DNA of 37,602 nucleotides from the NCBI GenBank assembly GCA_009784275.1, contig WRCA01000008.1:1-37602 (forward strand), read 5' to 3'. A program made the translations under genes and the position numbers. Under the pieces are notes generated by a model. That model was not told where the DNA came from. It searched no databases and saw only the letters and a program-made list of their open reading frames with translations. Origin of the DNA: Alphaproteobacteria bacterium. GTDB taxonomy: Bacteria; Pseudomonadota; Alphaproteobacteria; Rs-D84. Below, in pieces: positions 36,870-37,602 of the stretch (the first letter of the stretch is position 1; each line of letters starts with the position of its first letter).

Positions 36870-37602
36870 TTCTTATCCCGCGTTTTTAATATTATAGTAA
36901 AGAACTTACCCGTCTTTCCGGGCCACAAGCTTTCTGTTTCATCCTGCATCATTTCTTGTAAATCATTCAGCGATAAGGGTTTATCATCTTCTGTAAAGAC
37001 ATCAAACTTTTTAATTTCAGGTATTAATTTTCCCATCGTTTTTTTCTTATCATCCCAAAACGGAGGATGCAGCGACAGCAAGATTTTGATCCCGGGAAAC
37101 CCAGCTATATAATCCAGCCCCTTGGACAGCAAAGATTCCGCACCTTCTATATCAATTTTTATGATATTAACATTCGCCAGGTCCTTGGACTTTAAATATT
37201 CCAAGATGTCAGTTATTAATACTTTTATCCCGCCCTTGGAATTCATAGACTTTGTGCTGGAGTCCAGGCGTGATGCATCTGTCCAACCAAATTCCACTAT
37301 ATCTCCGCTTTTATCCGACAAGCAGATATTTTGCATTTGGATTTTATCTTGGCAATAATTTTTAAAGCAATTCATTTTCATAATTTGAAAATTTACTGGG
37401 TCTGCTTCTACCATATGAATCTGACGCGGATTTAAAGAATAGGCTATCAGCATTGTCGGGCCAATCCATCCGCCGATATCAATAACGTCTTTATCCGGTC
37501 GAACATATTTCTTATAGAATTCAAAGGTCAAAGGCTCCCATTCGCCGCTGGAAAATAAAGCCCAAAAATCGACCGATTCAATTTTCTGGGGTAGAACTTC
37601 AA
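36866..37602 (-). CDS. FkbM-like methyltransferase, 5' end beyond the window
   Basis: VIDIGGWIGPTMLIAYSLNPRQIHMVEADPVNFQIM; VNIIKIDIEGAESLLSKG; frame stays open to the window edge (EVLPQKIESVDFWALFSSGEWEPLTFEF). Confidence 0.85.
   Translation of the reverse strand, partial: EVLPQKIESVDFWALFSSGEWEPLTFEFYKKYVRPDKDVIDIGGWIGPTMLIAYSLNPRQIHMVEADPVNFQIMKMNCFKNYCQDKIQMQNICLSDKSGDIVEFGWTDASRLDSSTKSMNSKGGIKVLITDILEYLKSKDLANVNIIKIDIEGAESLLSKGLDYIAGFPGIKILLSLHPPFWDDKKKTMGKLIPEIKKFDVFTEDDKPLSLNDLQEMMQDETESLWPGKTGKFFTIILKTRDKK

Overview
This 37.6-kb window looks like ordinary chromosome from a low-to-moderate GC, probably host-associated and anaerobic or microaerobic alphaproteobacterium (taxonomy inferred from protein flavour only). 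Recognisable housekeeping genes: lrgA-lrgB, fhs, an ftsB-like gene, dus, rodZ-like, uvrA, ffh, rlmE, rnhA, tkt, obg, prfB, aqpZ, a periplasmic cyclophilin, a Tat-type AmiC-like amidase, rubrerythrin, and four tRNAs (Pro-TGG, Arg-CCG, Ser-GCT, Phe-GAA). I see no rRNA, CRISPR array, transposase or prophage module, and no single unmistakable new multi-gene defence or mobile system. The points most worth a second look are: (1) an in-frame amber codon in the essential gene ffh, exactly where a Gln codon is expected; (2) several genes (dus/ftsB back-to-back, uvrA, a MazG-like gene, an amiC-like gene) whose -10 boxes lie 7-9 nt from the start codon, suggesting leaderless or near-leaderless mRNAs; (3) a hairpin that would occlude the fhs ribosome-binding site; (4) an obg leader with three consecutive hairpins, and an obg operon carrying an ACT-less aspartokinase-like gene; (5) a primase/Toprim-like protein whose catalytic residues look lost; (6) a C39-like peptidase overlapping lrgA-lrgB; (7) an 8-bp tandem repeat that supplies the putative -35 box of amiC; (8) a degenerate second copy of a tRNA-Arg 3' half; (9) several small or orphan proteins. 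prfB keeps the classical +1 programmed frameshift. All calls were made by eye from sequence and the supplied ORFs; no database or folding program was run.
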